A DNA stretch of 64,000 nucleotides from Solirubrobacter deserti. Its GTDB lineage: Bacteria > Actinomycetota > Thermoleophilia > Solirubrobacterales > Solirubrobacteraceae. The translations under genes and the position numbers were made by a program. Under the pieces are notes generated by a model. The model worked only from the letters and a program-made list of their open reading frames with translations. It was not told the DNA's origin and searched no databases. Of the stretch, positions 8,371 to 16,691 are shown one piece after another. The stretch spans positions 1,054,001-1,118,000 of the forward strand of contig NZ_QPKJ02000001.1 of NCBI RefSeq assembly GCF_003344625.1, written 5' to 3'. How positions within the stretch are numbered: the first letter of the stretch is position 1; the number at the start of each line of letters is the position of its first letter.

Positions 8371-8403
8371 CGCGAAGGGCCCGCACATGGCGGGCCCTTC
8401 GCG
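8371..8403 (-). terminator. strong hairpin downstream of chemoreceptor gene
   Basis: A perfect 14-bp stem (8371-8384 with 8390-8403) surrounds a 5-base loop. It lies 20 bp past the stop of the chemoreceptor gene and 13 bp upstream of the next start. There is no U-tract, as is common in high-GC actinobacterial terminators. The stem core AAGGGCCCGC is shared with the hairpin at 10360-10390. Confidence 0.7.
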
Positions 8404-8423
8404 GTCCGGGGTGCTGTGCGCGG

Positions 8424-10247
8424 CTACGCGTGCGCGACGCGGAAGTGCCCGACGAGCTCCTCGAGGCGCTCGGCGGTGCGCGCCAGCTCGGACGCGCTGG
8501 AAGCGATCTCCTGGGTGGAGGCGCTCGTCTCCTGCGTGGACGCGGACACCTGCTCGGCCGACGCGGAGGACTCCTCGGCGACGGAGGCGACCTCGGCGAT
8601 CTCGTCCTGCATGCGCTCGGAGTCCGAGGAGATCTGCTCGCTGGCCGCGGCGATCTCCGCGACACGCTCGCTCATCGAGGACACGGCGGTGTTGATGCGC
8701 TGGAACGCGTCACGCGTCTCCTGGACGGTCGAGACGCCGTCCTCGGTGCGGCGCGCACCCTCCTCGACGACGACCACGACGGCGTTGGTCTCGGTCTGCA
8801 TCTCGCCGATCAGGCTCGAGATCTGCGACGCGGCGGCCTGGGACTCCTCGGCCAGCTTACGGACCTCCTCGGCCACAACGGCGAACCCGCGACCCTGCTC
8901 GCCCGCGCGGGCGGCCTCGATGGCGGCGTTGAGCGCGAGCAGGTTGGTCTGCTCGGCGATGCCGGTGATCGTGTCGACGATCCCGCCGATGCGCTCGGAG
9001 CGCTGCGCGAGGTTCTCGATCGCGGACGTGATCTCGCGCGACGCGTCGGCCACGTGCTGGATCGCGTCCGTGGCCTGCTCGGCGGCGGCGACGCCGTGAC
9101 GGGCGACCTCGCCCGCCTCGCCGGCGACGGTCGCGGCCTCGGCGGCCGCGGTCGACGAGGCGCGGGCCGCGCGCGTGGTCTCGAGCGCGCTGTCGCGCGC
9201 GGTCTCGACCATCCGGACCTGACGCTCGGCGCCCTGGGCGACGTCGCCGACGGCCGAGGCGATCTCGGTGACGGCGCGGCCGGCCTCCTCGGAGGTCGAC
9301 GCCATCTGCTGCGACGCGCTCGCGACCGTGCTCGCGCTCGCGGTGACGTCCCCGACGACCCGCTCGAGGTCCACGACCAGGCGCTGCATCGCGCCGCCGA
9401 GCAGATCGCGCTCCGAGCGCGGGTTCGGCATGACGGTCAGATCGCCGCCGGCGACGCGCTCGGCGACCTCGGCCTGCTCGCGCAGGTAGTCGAGCATGCG
9501 CTCGAAGGCCTGGGCCATCGCGCCCAGCTCGTCACGGCTCTTGACCGCGATCGTCTGGTCGACGTCGCCCTCGGCGATCCCGTCGGCGGCGCGCATCATC
9601 GTGCGCACCGGCCCGACGATCGAGCGGGTGATCCGCCACGCGATCCCGAGCGCGACCAGCGCGCCGATCACGCCCAGCCCGATCAGCTGCGTGCGCGCAC
9701 TCGCGAACGCCGCGTCCTGCTCGTTCTTGGCGTCGTTGACGAACTTGACCGTGTCGGCCTCGATCGCGGCGTAGGACTTGCGGAACGCGTCGAACTCCTC
9801 CTTGCCCTCGCCGATGCGGCTCTGCGCCTCAGCCTGGCCGGCCGGACCCGACTTCACGAGGGCGATCTGGGACTCGAAGTAGTCCTCGAGCGCCTTGATC
9901 TGCGGCTCGGCCTTGGCGACGAGGTCCGCCATGATCGGATGCTTGGCGAGCAGCGGCCGCATCTCCTCGAGCTCGGCCCGGACACCTTTGCGTCCGGCGT
10001 AGTACGGCTCGAGGCTGGCTTCATCAGCGGTGACGAGGTAGCCGCGGACGCCCGTCTCCTGGTTGACCATCTCGGTCAGCAGGTCTTGGGCGGCTGCTTT
10101 GAGCGGGATCGCGTCGTCGACGTACGCGCTTTGAGCGTTGTCGTTGACGGAGCCGGCAGCGCTGACGCCGACGAAGATGGCGCCCGCGAGGATCAACAGG
10201 ACGGTGCCGAAGCCGGCAAGCAGCTTCGTGCGGATGGTCAGGGACAA
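8424..10247 (-). CDS. methyl-accepting chemotaxis protein
   Basis: This is a 607-residue transmembrane chemoreceptor. It has an N-terminal helix ([19 protein letters not shown]) and a four-helix-bundle-like periplasmic region to about residue 185. A second TM segment ([17 protein letters not shown]) is followed by HAMP and a long cytoplasmic signalling coiled coil. The conserved hairpin tip includes [20 protein letters not shown]. The start is TTG at 10247 with GGAGG seven bases upstream. It would signal to CheA/CheW, which are not in the window. It is paralogous to the gene at 10452 over HAMP and the signalling domain; the sensor regions differ. Confidence 0.92.
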   Translation of the reverse strand: MSLTIRTKLLAGFGTVLLILAGAIFVGVSAAGSVNDNAQSAYVDDAIPLKAAAQDLLTEMVNQETGVRGYLVTADEASLEPYYAGRKGVRAELEEMRPLLAKHPIMADLVAKAEPQIKALEDYFESQIALVKSGPAGQAEAQSRIGEGKEEFDAFRKSYAAIEADTVKFVNDAKNEQDAAFASARTQLIGLGVIGALVALGIAWRITRSIVGPVRTMMRAADGIAEGDVDQTIAVKSRDELGAMAQAFERMLDYLREQAEVAERVAGGDLTVMPNPRSERDLLGGAMQRLVVDLERVVGDVTASASTVASASQQMASTSEEAGRAVTEIASAVGDVAQGAERQVRMVETARDSALETTRAARASSTAAAEAATVAGEAGEVARHGVAAAEQATDAIQHVADASREITSAIENLAQRSERIGGIVDTITGIAEQTNLLALNAAIEAARAGEQGRGFAVVAEEVRKLAEESQAAASQISSLIGEMQTETNAVVVVVEEGARRTEDGVSTVQETRDAFQRINTAVSSMSERVAEIAAASEQISSDSERMQDEIAEVASVAEESSASAEQVSASTQETSASTQEIASSASELARTAERLEELVGHFRVAHA

Positions 10248-10359
10248 GGAGGTGCCTCCGGTGAGCGGATGGAAGATTGTCTGACACTTAGATCGGCAGC
10301 TCGACCGGTCGGTCCACCCGCGTTTGATCCGATTAACCGCAAGATTTCGTCAAGAAGCG

Positions 10360-10390
10360 CGAAAGGGCCCGCCGACGGCGGGCCCTTTCG
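10360..10390 (-). terminator. strong hairpin downstream of second chemoreceptor gene
   Basis: A 14-bp perfect stem (10360-10373 with 10377-10390) surrounds the triloop GAC. It lies 62 bp past the stop of the 10452-12284 gene and 113 bp before the next chemoreceptor start, so the two receptors probably have separate transcripts. Its core resembles the hairpin at 8371-8403. Confidence 0.7.
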
Positions 10391-10451
10391 GTGCGTGGCG
10401 GGCCGGCGCGGCCCGATCAAAAGCGCGGCGGCGCCACGCGGCTTCGTCGGC

Positions 10452-12284
10452 CTAGGCGGCGACCGTGAACCGGGCGACGAGCGAGTTCAGGTGCTCGGCG
10501 GTCCCGGAGAGCGTCTGGGCGGAGGCGGCGATCTCCTGGGCCGAGGCGCTGGTCTGCTGGGTGGACGCGGAGACCTGCTCGGCCGACGCGCTGGACTCCT
10601 CGGCGACCGCGGCGACCTCGACGACCTCGTTCTCGGCGCGGGAGGCCTCCGACGAGATCTGGTCGACGGCGGTGGAGATCTCGGCCACGCGGGCGGCCAT
10701 GTCCTCGACGGCGCCGCCGATGGCCTCGAAGGCCTCGCGGGTGCGCGCGACGGTCTGGACGCCGTCCTGCGTGCGCTGCGTGCCGTCCTCGACGACGCCG
10801 ACGACGCGGGCCGTCTCGGCCTGCATCTCGCCGATCAGGGCCGAGATCTCGGCCGCGGCGCCCTGGGACTCCTCGGCCAGCTTGCGGACCTCCTCGGCGA
10901 CGACCGCGAACCCGCGACCCTGCTCACCCGCACGGGCGGCCTCGATCGCGGCGTTGAGGGCGAGCAGGTTCGTCTGCTCGGCCAGGCCGGTGATCGTCCC
11001 GACGATGCCGCCGATGCGCTCGCTGCGCTCGGTCAGGGAGTTGATCGCGCCACCGACGGCGGCCGACGACTCGGCGACCTCGCGCATCGCGGCGGAAGCG
11101 GACTCGGCGGCGGACACGCCCTCGAGGGCGACGTTGCGGGCCTCGTCGGCGGCCTGCGCCGTCTGCAGCGCGACCTCGGCGCTCGTGGACGCGGACAGGG
11201 CAGCCTGCTGAACCGCCTCGCGCGTGGCCTCGACGCCACGGACCTGACGCTCGGCGCCGTGCGCGACCTCGGTCACGGCGGCGGCGATCTCCGACACGGC
11301 GCGGCCGGTCTCGTCGGAGGTGGCGGCCATCTGCTGGGACGCGGCGGCGACGGTCTGGGCCTGCTCGGACAGCTGGGAGATGGTGTCTGCGAGCTTGGCG
11401 CGCATGTCGTTGTAGGCGGCGACGGACGCGACCGTGGCGTTGCGGATGGCGCCGACGGACTCGGCGATGTCCCCGATCTCGTCGTTGGAGGTGCGCTCGA
11501 GCAGCGGCGTGACCGGCTCGACCTCGACGGTCAGGTCACCGTGCGCGACGCGGTCGAGCGCCTTCGCCAGGTCCGCGGTGCAGTTGTCGCGCAGCATCGT
11601 CAGGCGATGCTGGATCTCGCGCACCGTCTTGACGATCTTGCTGGAGAACCAGAACGCCAGTCCGAAGCCGACGACGATCGCGGCGAAGATGATCACGAGC
11701 GCGTGGTTGCGGCTCGTCACGGCGTCAGCCTCGATCTGCGCGTACGCCTCCTGGCCCTGCGCCACCTTGCCCTCGAAGAGCTTGGTGAACGCCTCGGCGA
11801 CGACCGCGGCGTCCGGGACGGCCTCGGCCTTGTTGTACGCGTAGGCCTCCTCGGCCCGGCCGGCGTTGGAGAACTCGATGACCTTGTCGCGATTGGCGCG
11901 GTAGGACGCGATGCCGGCGGTGACCGCCTCGAACTCACGCGCGAGCTCCGCGTTGCCACGGACCGAGTCCTTGACCTTGGCGAGGTTGGAGTCGACGACC
12001 TGGACGTTGGCCTTGATCTTCGCCTCGACCTTGGCCTTCTCGGCGGCGGTCGACTCGAGGATGTGGTTGTTGGCGAACGCGCGGTTCTCATTGAACTTCG
12101 CGCGCGCCGTGCCGAGCTCGGCGAGCGGCTCCGCCGACCCGGTGAAGAGCGTGTCGGCGTGGTGGTTGGCCGTGTTCATGTCGTGGACGCCGAAGGCACC
12201 GACGGTGCCGGTGAAGGCCAACAGGACGGCTGAGCCGGCCATCAGCTTGCCGCGCAAGCCGATTCGGGTGGGGATGAAAGACAA
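10452..12284 (-). CDS. methyl-accepting chemotaxis protein
   Basis: This is a 610-residue chemoreceptor with an N-terminal TM helix ([20 protein letters not shown]) and a four-helix-bundle (4HB_MCP-like) ligand region at about 35-190. A second TM ([18 protein letters not shown]), HAMP and the signalling coiled coil follow, with the [20 protein letters not shown] tip. The TTG start at 12284 has AGGAG eight bases upstream. The 72 bp upstream contain a 9-bp direct repeat (GGTGATCGG at 12301 and 12318 on the plus strand). The receptor pair suggests motility or taxis. Ligand unknown. Confidence 0.92.
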   Translation of the reverse strand: MSFIPTRIGLRGKLMAGSAVLLAFTGTVGAFGVHDMNTANHHADTLFTGSAEPLAELGTARAKFNENRAFANNHILESTAAEKAKVEAKIKANVQVVDSNLAKVKDSVRGNAELAREFEAVTAGIASYRANRDKVIEFSNAGRAEEAYAYNKAEAVPDAAVVAEAFTKLFEGKVAQGQEAYAQIEADAVTSRNHALVIIFAAIVVGFGLAFWFSSKIVKTVREIQHRLTMLRDNCTADLAKALDRVAHGDLTVEVEPVTPLLERTSNDEIGDIAESVGAIRNATVASVAAYNDMRAKLADTISQLSEQAQTVAAASQQMAATSDETGRAVSEIAAAVTEVAHGAERQVRGVEATREAVQQAALSASTSAEVALQTAQAADEARNVALEGVSAAESASAAMREVAESSAAVGGAINSLTERSERIGGIVGTITGLAEQTNLLALNAAIEAARAGEQGRGFAVVAEEVRKLAEESQGAAAEISALIGEMQAETARVVGVVEDGTQRTQDGVQTVARTREAFEAIGGAVEDMAARVAEISTAVDQISSEASRAENEVVEVAAVAEESSASAEQVSASTQQTSASAQEIAASAQTLSGTAEHLNSLVARFTVAA

Positions 12285-12357
12285 GAGGGTCGCTCCTACA
12301 GGTGATCGGGTTACCTGGGTGATCGGAGCCCTCTCTCAAGTCCGCGTCCGCGGAGTA

Positions 12358-13230
12358 TCAAGACATCATCAAGGCTTTCGGGATCGTCCCGGCGTGCTCA
12401 GCGATGTCCGCCCACACGTCCCCGACCGCCGACAGCCGCTCCTGCATCGTCCGCAACGTGAAGGCGTGCGGCGCCAGGGCCGGGTCCGCCACCTCCTCCC
12501 AGGTGACCGGCGCCGAGACCGGCGCGCCCGGCAACGCCCGCACGGCGTAGGCGGCCACGAGCGTCTGCCCGTAGGTGTTACGGGCGACGTCGACGAGAAT
12601 CCGCCCGTCGCGCTTGTCCTTGCGCCACTCGGTCGTGAGCGCGTCGGGATGCTCACCCGCGACCCGCTCAGCCAGCGCGCCCGCCGCCGCGCGCACCTCG
12701 TCCGCCGAACGCAGCCGCTTGAGCGGCGCGATGACATGGATCCCACGCGAGCCCGACAGCTTCGCGTACGGCGTGAGCCCGATCTCGCGCAGCAGGTCCG
12801 CCACCGCCAGCGCGGCCTTCCGGATCGCGTCGAAGTCCTCGTCGGACGGGTCCAGGTCGAACACGAGCCGGTCCGGCTTGTCGCGGTTGTCGCAGCGCGC
12901 GTTCCAGACGTGCGGCGTGATGCAGTTCTGCTGAGCGAGCCACCGCAGCGTGTCGGCGTCGTTGACCATCCCGTGCGTGATGTCCCCGCCCTTGCGGCGC
13001 GGGACCTCGCAGCGCGCGACCCACTCCGGCGCGCCCTTCGGCAGCGACTGCTGGATCACGACGTCGGCCGCGATCCCCTTGTTCCAGCGCCACAGGTTCA
13101 TCGGCCGGTCGCGCGCGTGCGGCACCATCACGTCGGCGACCGCTGAGTAGTAATCGCGCAACTCGGCCTTCGTGATCCCGTCGTCAGGGAAGAGGACCTT
13201 GTCGGGATTGGTGAGCTTCACCTCGGGCAC
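12358..13230 (-). CDS. LigD-type polymerase (primase-polymerase) domain protein
   Basis: This is a stand-alone LigD polymerase domain of about 290 residues. The family fills and extends ends during bacterial non-homologous end joining. Visible are VKLTNPDKVLFP at the N-terminus, the catalytic motif VFDLDPSD, the nucleotide motif LSGSRGIHV, and the third acidic motif ILVDVARN. The GTG at 13230 was chosen because LigD polymerase domains begin at KLTNPDKV; the longer frame to 13317 is low-complexity. No ligase, nuclease domain or Ku is in this window. Its 5' end overlaps the 5' end of the divergent RTX-like gene. Confidence 0.85.
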   Translation of the reverse strand: MPEVKLTNPDKVLFPDDGITKAELRDYYSAVADVMVPHARDRPMNLWRWNKGIAADVVIQQSLPKGAPEWVARCEVPRRKGGDITHGMVNDADTLRWLAQQNCITPHVWNARCDNRDKPDRLVFDLDPSDEDFDAIRKAALAVADLLREIGLTPYAKLSGSRGIHVIAPLKRLRSADEVRAAAGALAERVAGEHPDALTTEWRKDKRDGRILVDVARNTYGQTLVAAYAVRALPGAPVSAPVTWEEVADPALAPHAFTLRTMQERLSAVGDVWADIAEHAGTIPKALMMS

Positions 13231-14494
13231 GCTCGGGATCGTCGCAGGACTGCTGCTCTGGACGGCGCCCGCCCCCGCGGCCACCGTCACCGCCCGCGAC
13301 CGGGTGGAGCTCGACACGCGCCTGGGATCTCTCGACTGGCGCGACGTCGACTACGTCGCCGCACCCGGCGAGGTCAACCGGCTCGAGCTGACGGAGACGG
13401 CGGGGCACGGCCTGCGCCTGCGCGACCCGGCCGGGATCACGGCCACGCCCCCGTGTGTCCAGGAGGATCCGCAGACCGCTTCGTGCCCGCCGCACGGCGG
13501 ACGGATCCTGCGCGTGAGCCTGGGCGACGGCGACGACCGCGTGTCGCAGGCGCTCGGGCTCTACGGCGTGAACACGAACGTGGACGCCGGTGACGGCAAC
13601 GACATCGTCGAGTTCCCGCTGGCTGCGCTCGTCCTCGGCGGTCCGGGCGACGACACGCTCGCCGGCGAACGCGTCCTCGGCGGCCCCGGGGCGGACGTGA
13701 TGACGGCCGAGACGCTCGACTACAGCGACCACGCCGAAGGCGTGACCGTGGATCTGGCGGGCGGCACGGCGGGCGCTGCGGGCGAGAACGACCAGATCGC
13801 GCCCGGAACCGAGATCCTCTACGGCGGGTCGGGTCCGGACGTGTTGCGCGCCCCGCTCGGTGGCGGCGTGATCATCCACAGCCACGACGGCGCCGACGTG
13901 ATCGAGGGCAGCGACGGGAACGAGTCCCTCAACGGCGGTCCCGGGAACGATGTGATCCGTGCGCGCGGCGGCCGCGACTGGCTGACCGGGGACGCCGGCG
14001 ACGACCAGCTGGACGCCGGCGCCGGCCCCGACACGACCTACGCCGGCGACGGGAACGACCGGCTCGACGGCGGCGCCGGACGCGACGAGCTCCACGGCGA
14101 GCGGGGCACCGACGTCCTGCTCGCGCGCGACGGCGAGCGAGACGCGGTCGGCTGCGGCGGCCCGTTCGACGGCGACCGCGCGACGATCGACACGGCCGAC
14201 GAGGACACGTGGTGCCCGCACGTCAGCGGTGCGCGCCGGCTGATCCTGCATGGCATCACCCGTGTGGGCGTGCGGTCGGCGCAGATCGTGCTGTCCTGTC
14301 GCGCGGCACGCGCGTGCACGGGCCGGCTGCGCGTGGACGGTGGCCGTGTGGCTCAGCGGCGCGTGCGCGTGCCCGCCGGCCGGCGCCGGAGCGTGGCGCT
14401 GCGGCTGGACCGCGCGGGCGGCGCGGTCGAGGTCGAGGTCGTCACACCCAGGAACGGGGTGTTGCGCGCGCGGCTCGGCGAAGCTCGTCGGTGA
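13172..14494 (+). CDS. secreted RTX-like calcium-binding repeat protein
   Basis: The 440-residue protein has a signal peptide (KR in the n-region, GIVAGLLLW core, APAPAA cleavage region). Hemolysin-type GGxGxDx repeats at about 150-325 include GGPGDDTLAG, GGPGNDVIRARGG, GDAGDDQLDAG and GDGNDRLDGGAG. These nonapeptides form a calcium-binding parallel beta-roll. A DAVGCGG...DTADEDTW segment and a beta-rich C-terminal domain follow. The GTG at 13172 keeps the basic n-region; TTG 13199 or GTG 13211 are alternatives. The 5' end overlaps the LigD-type gene and the 3' end overlaps the next minus-strand gene by 53 bp. Its role is unknown; an extracellular location is likely. Confidence 0.75.
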   Translation: MIPSSGKRTLSGLVSFTSGTLGIVAGLLLWTAPAPAATVTARDRVELDTRLGSLDWRDVDYVAAPGEVNRLELTETAGHGLRLRDPAGITATPPCVQEDPQTASCPPHGGRILRVSLGDGDDRVSQALGLYGVNTNVDAGDGNDIVEFPLAALVLGGPGDDTLAGERVLGGPGADVMTAETLDYSDHAEGVTVDLAGGTAGAAGENDQIAPGTEILYGGSGPDVLRAPLGGGVIIHSHDGADVIEGSDGNESLNGGPGNDVIRARGGRDWLTGDAGDDQLDAGAGPDTTYAGDGNDRLDGGAGRDELHGERGTDVLLARDGERDAVGCGGPFDGDRATIDTADEDTWCPHVSGARRLILHGITRVGVRSAQIVLSCRAARACTGRLRVDGGRVAQRRVRVPAGRRRSVALRLDRAGGAVEVEVVTPRNGVLRARLGEARR

Positions 14495-14762
14495 ACCGCT
14501 TCGGGACGCGCGGGTCCTCCCCGCCCTCCCACAGCGTGATCACGATCAGCTCGCCGCGCGGGACGTCCTCGATGCAGATGAAGACGAGCTCGGCGTCCTC
14601 GAGGTCGCGAACGAGCACGGCGCCGCGCTCTCCCGGCTCGACGCGGTCCGCTTCGACCGCGCGGGACACGCGCGAGGTGACCTCGAGCTTCGGGTCGAGC
14701 GCGCCGCGGACGCGTTGCAGGTAGCGCTCGGCCGCGTGATCGGTGACCGCTACGAGGGCCAC
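14442..14762 (-). CDS. hypothetical protein, 106 aa, at the end of the pnp-M16-dapB operon
   Basis: The GTG at 14762 starts a 106-residue protein overlapping the dapB stop by 13 bp in another frame, so it is probably coupled to dapB. It begins VALVAVTDHAAERYLQRVRG and contains VLVRDLEDAELVFICI and GELIVITLWEGGEDPRVP. The TDHAxxRYLxR opening followed by an Ile/Val-rich beta region resembles small DUF4258- or toxin-like folds, but this is only an impression. The upstream continuation of the frame is dapB read in another frame. The last 53 bp overlap the RTX-like gene tail-to-tail. Confidence 0.65.
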   Translation of the reverse strand: MALVAVTDHAAERYLQRVRGALDPKLEVTSRVSRAVEADRVEPGERGAVLVRDLEDAELVFICIEDVPRGELIVITLWEGGEDPRVPKRFTDELRRAARATPRSWV

Positions 14763-15409
14763 AGGAGCTTTTCGAGCCCGATCACCGGGGACTCGGGCAG
14801 CTCGGCCACGTTGCGGATCGCGAGCAGCACGCCGGGCATGAAGCTCGCGAGGTCCGAGGTCACGTGGCGGATGATCAGCGACTGGCCCTCCTCGCCGAAG
14901 ATCACGTCCTGGTCGGCGACGATGCCGGGCAGGCGCACCGAGTGGATCGGCACCTCGCCCTCCATCAGCGCGGCCGTGCGCTTCGCGGTGCCCGACGGCG
15001 CGTCGACCTTCTTCGGGTGGTGATACTCGATGATCTCCGCGCCTGACATCACCTTCGACGCCTCGGCCGCGAAGCGCATCATGAGCACGGCCCCGATGGC
15101 GAAGTTGGGCGCGAAGAAGACGTTGCCCGGACGGTCCGCGACCGCTGCGCGCAGCTCGTCCTCGTCCCAGCCGGTGGCGCCGACCACGCAGTGCACGCCG
15201 GAGGCCGCCGCGAGCTGGACGTTCGCCACGACCTGATCGGGCAGCGTGAAGTCGACGAGCACGTCGGTGCCCTCGAGCACGTCGGCGACGGACGTGCCGA
15301 GCGACGGGTCGGCACGGCCGACGAGCTCCATGTCGTCGGCGGCCTCGACCGCCTCGCACGTGGTCGCGCCCATGCGCCCCGCGGCGCCCGCCACGGCGAC
15401 CTTGATCAC
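14750..15409 (-). CDS. dapB: 4-hydroxy-tetrahydrodipicolinate reductase
   Basis: DapB reduces the DapA product with NAD(P)H in diaminopimelate synthesis. The GTG at 15409 gives 219 residues. The nucleotide-binding motif GAAGRMG is at residues 7-13, and the catalytic region is YHHPKKVDAPSGTA, matching the family (H)HHxxKxDAPSGTA signature. The start GTG overlaps the stop of the M16 peptidase gene (GTGA). The length is on the short side for the family but no core motif is missing. Confidence 0.93.
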   Translation of the reverse strand: MIKVAVAGAAGRMGATTCEAVEAADDMELVGRADPSLGTSVADVLEGTDVLVDFTLPDQVVANVQLAAASGVHCVVGATGWDEDELRAAVADRPGNVFFAPNFAIGAVLMMRFAAEASKVMSGAEIIEYHHPKKVDAPSGTAKRTAALMEGEVPIHSVRLPGIVADQDVIFGEEGQSLIIRHVTSDLASFMPGVLLAIRNVAELPESPVIGLEKLLWPS

Positions 15410-16629
15410 GCGCTCACGGCCTCCCCCGCGACGCCGCGCACGGCGTCGCAGAACTTGTCCTCGTCCGGGCCGATGCCGGCCGCGGAGAGCCGGCCGGGCG
15501 CCCACAGGTCGTCGACGAGCGAACGCATGTCGTCCATGCTCACGGCGTCGATGCGCTCCATGACCTCCTCGGTCTCCAGCAGCGGGAGCCCGAACAGCAG
15601 CGAGCCGCCGAGCCGGTGCATGCGCGAGCCGGTGGACTCCATGCCGAGGACGATCCGGGCCTTGACGTTCTCTCGCGCGCGCACGAGCTCCTCCTCGGTC
15701 GCCGGCTGCTCGCGCAGGCGCTCGAGCTCGTCCCCGACGACCTTCATCGCCTCGACGAGGTTGTCCGGGCGCGTGCCCACGTACAGGCCGACCTGGCCCG
15801 TGTCGGCGTACTGGCCGGCGAACGAGTAGACGCTGTAGGCCAGGCCGCGTTCCTCGCGCACGGCCTGGAAGAGCCGCGAGCTGGAGAGCCCGCCGAAGAT
15901 CGCGTCCAGCACGCGGGCGGCGAAGCGGCGCTCGTCCCCGCGCTGCAGGCCGAGGCCGCCGAGCGTGACGTGCACCTGCTCGGTGTCCTTGCGCACGAAG
16001 CGCACGCGCGCGCCCGGGTCGCTCGGAGCGGGCTCGGGCGCCGCGACCGGCTCGACGCCGTGCGATCCTGACTGGGTCGCGCGGGCAAGTTCCACGATCG
16101 CGTCGTGGTCCACAGACCCGGCGGCGGCGATGACGACGCTGCCGGGCACGTAGCGGCGCTTGTGGAAGTCCGCGATGACGTCGATCGGCGTGTCGCGGAT
16201 CACCGGCGCGCGGCCGATGATCGGCCGCCCGAGCGGGTGGTCGCCGAAGACGGCCTCGCCGAGCACGTCGAACACCGTGTCCTGCGGGTCGTCCTCGTAC
16301 ATCGCGATCTCCTCGAGCACGACCTCGCGCTCGGGGTCCACGTCGTTGTACGCAGGGCGCCAGACCATGTCGGCCATGACGTCGAACGCCGCCGGCAGGT
16401 GCTGGTCGAGCATGCGCGCGTAGACCGCGGTGCTCTCCTTGTCGGTGCCGGCGTTGAGCTCGGCGCCCATGCCGTCGAAGAGCTGGTCGATCTCCGCGCT
16501 CGCGTAGCGCGCGGTGCCCTTGAACAGCAGGTGCTCGAGGAAGTGGCTGAGCCCGGCCTCCGTGACGGATTCACCGCGCGAGCCGGTGTGCACGAAGAAG
16601 CCCAGGGCCGCGGACCGGACGGAGGGCAT
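15406..16629 (-). CDS. M16 family zinc metallopeptidase
   Basis: This is a pitrilysin-type peptidase (PqqL/mitochondrial-processing-peptidase-like). The inverted zinc motif HFLEH is at residues 29-33 and a downstream Glu lies in VVLEEIAMYEDD. The C-terminal half has the usual non-catalytic M16 repeat. From the ATG at 16629 it has 407 residues. However, 19 upstream in-frame codons read LPGHRITELESGLRIVTEH, exactly the N-terminal beta-strand of this family, and contain no ATG, GTG or TTG. The true start may be the CTG at 16686, five bases after the pnp stop. pnp-M16-dapB is a conserved neighbourhood. Confidence 0.9.
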   Translation of the reverse strand: MPSVRSAALGFFVHTGSRGESVTEAGLSHFLEHLLFKGTARYASAEIDQLFDGMGAELNAGTDKESTAVYARMLDQHLPAAFDVMADMVWRPAYNDVDPEREVVLEEIAMYEDDPQDTVFDVLGEAVFGDHPLGRPIIGRAPVIRDTPIDVIADFHKRRYVPGSVVIAAAGSVDHDAIVELARATQSGSHGVEPVAAPEPAPSDPGARVRFVRKDTEQVHVTLGGLGLQRGDERRFAARVLDAIFGGLSSSRLFQAVREERGLAYSVYSFAGQYADTGQVGLYVGTRPDNLVEAMKVVGDELERLREQPATEEELVRARENVKARIVLGMESTGSRMHRLGGSLLFGLPLLETEEVMERIDAVSMDDMRSLVDDLWAPGRLSAAGIGPDEDKFCDAVRGVAGEAVSA

Positions 16630-16691
16630 GTGCTCCGTGACGATCCGCAGCCCCGATTCGAGCTCCGTGATGCGATGGCCGGGCAGGGCGC

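Noticed and set aside
10248..10359. GCCGATCTAA upstream of the chemoreceptor resembling a flagellar sigma-28 -10 box
   Set aside because: No TAAA -35 element lies at the required ~15-bp spacing; the nearest CAAA is about 25 bp away.
8025..12233. Very long plus-strand open frame (1402 codons) opposite the two chemoreceptors
   Set aside because: Composition is leucine/glycine/arginine/aspartate-rich with no domain, and it lies entirely antisense to two well-supported MCP genes. It is a third-codon GC shadow.
12301..12326. Repeated GGTGATCGG upstream of the second chemoreceptor as an operator
   Set aside because: The repeat is only 9 bp with one pair. It may simply form a small CAGGT/ACCTG hairpin, so no regulatory claim is supported.
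13600..14130. Repetitive GC-rich stretch resembling a direct-repeat array
   Set aside because: The periodicity is explained by coding for RTX-type nonapeptides. There are no conserved identical repeats or spacers, so it is not CRISPR.
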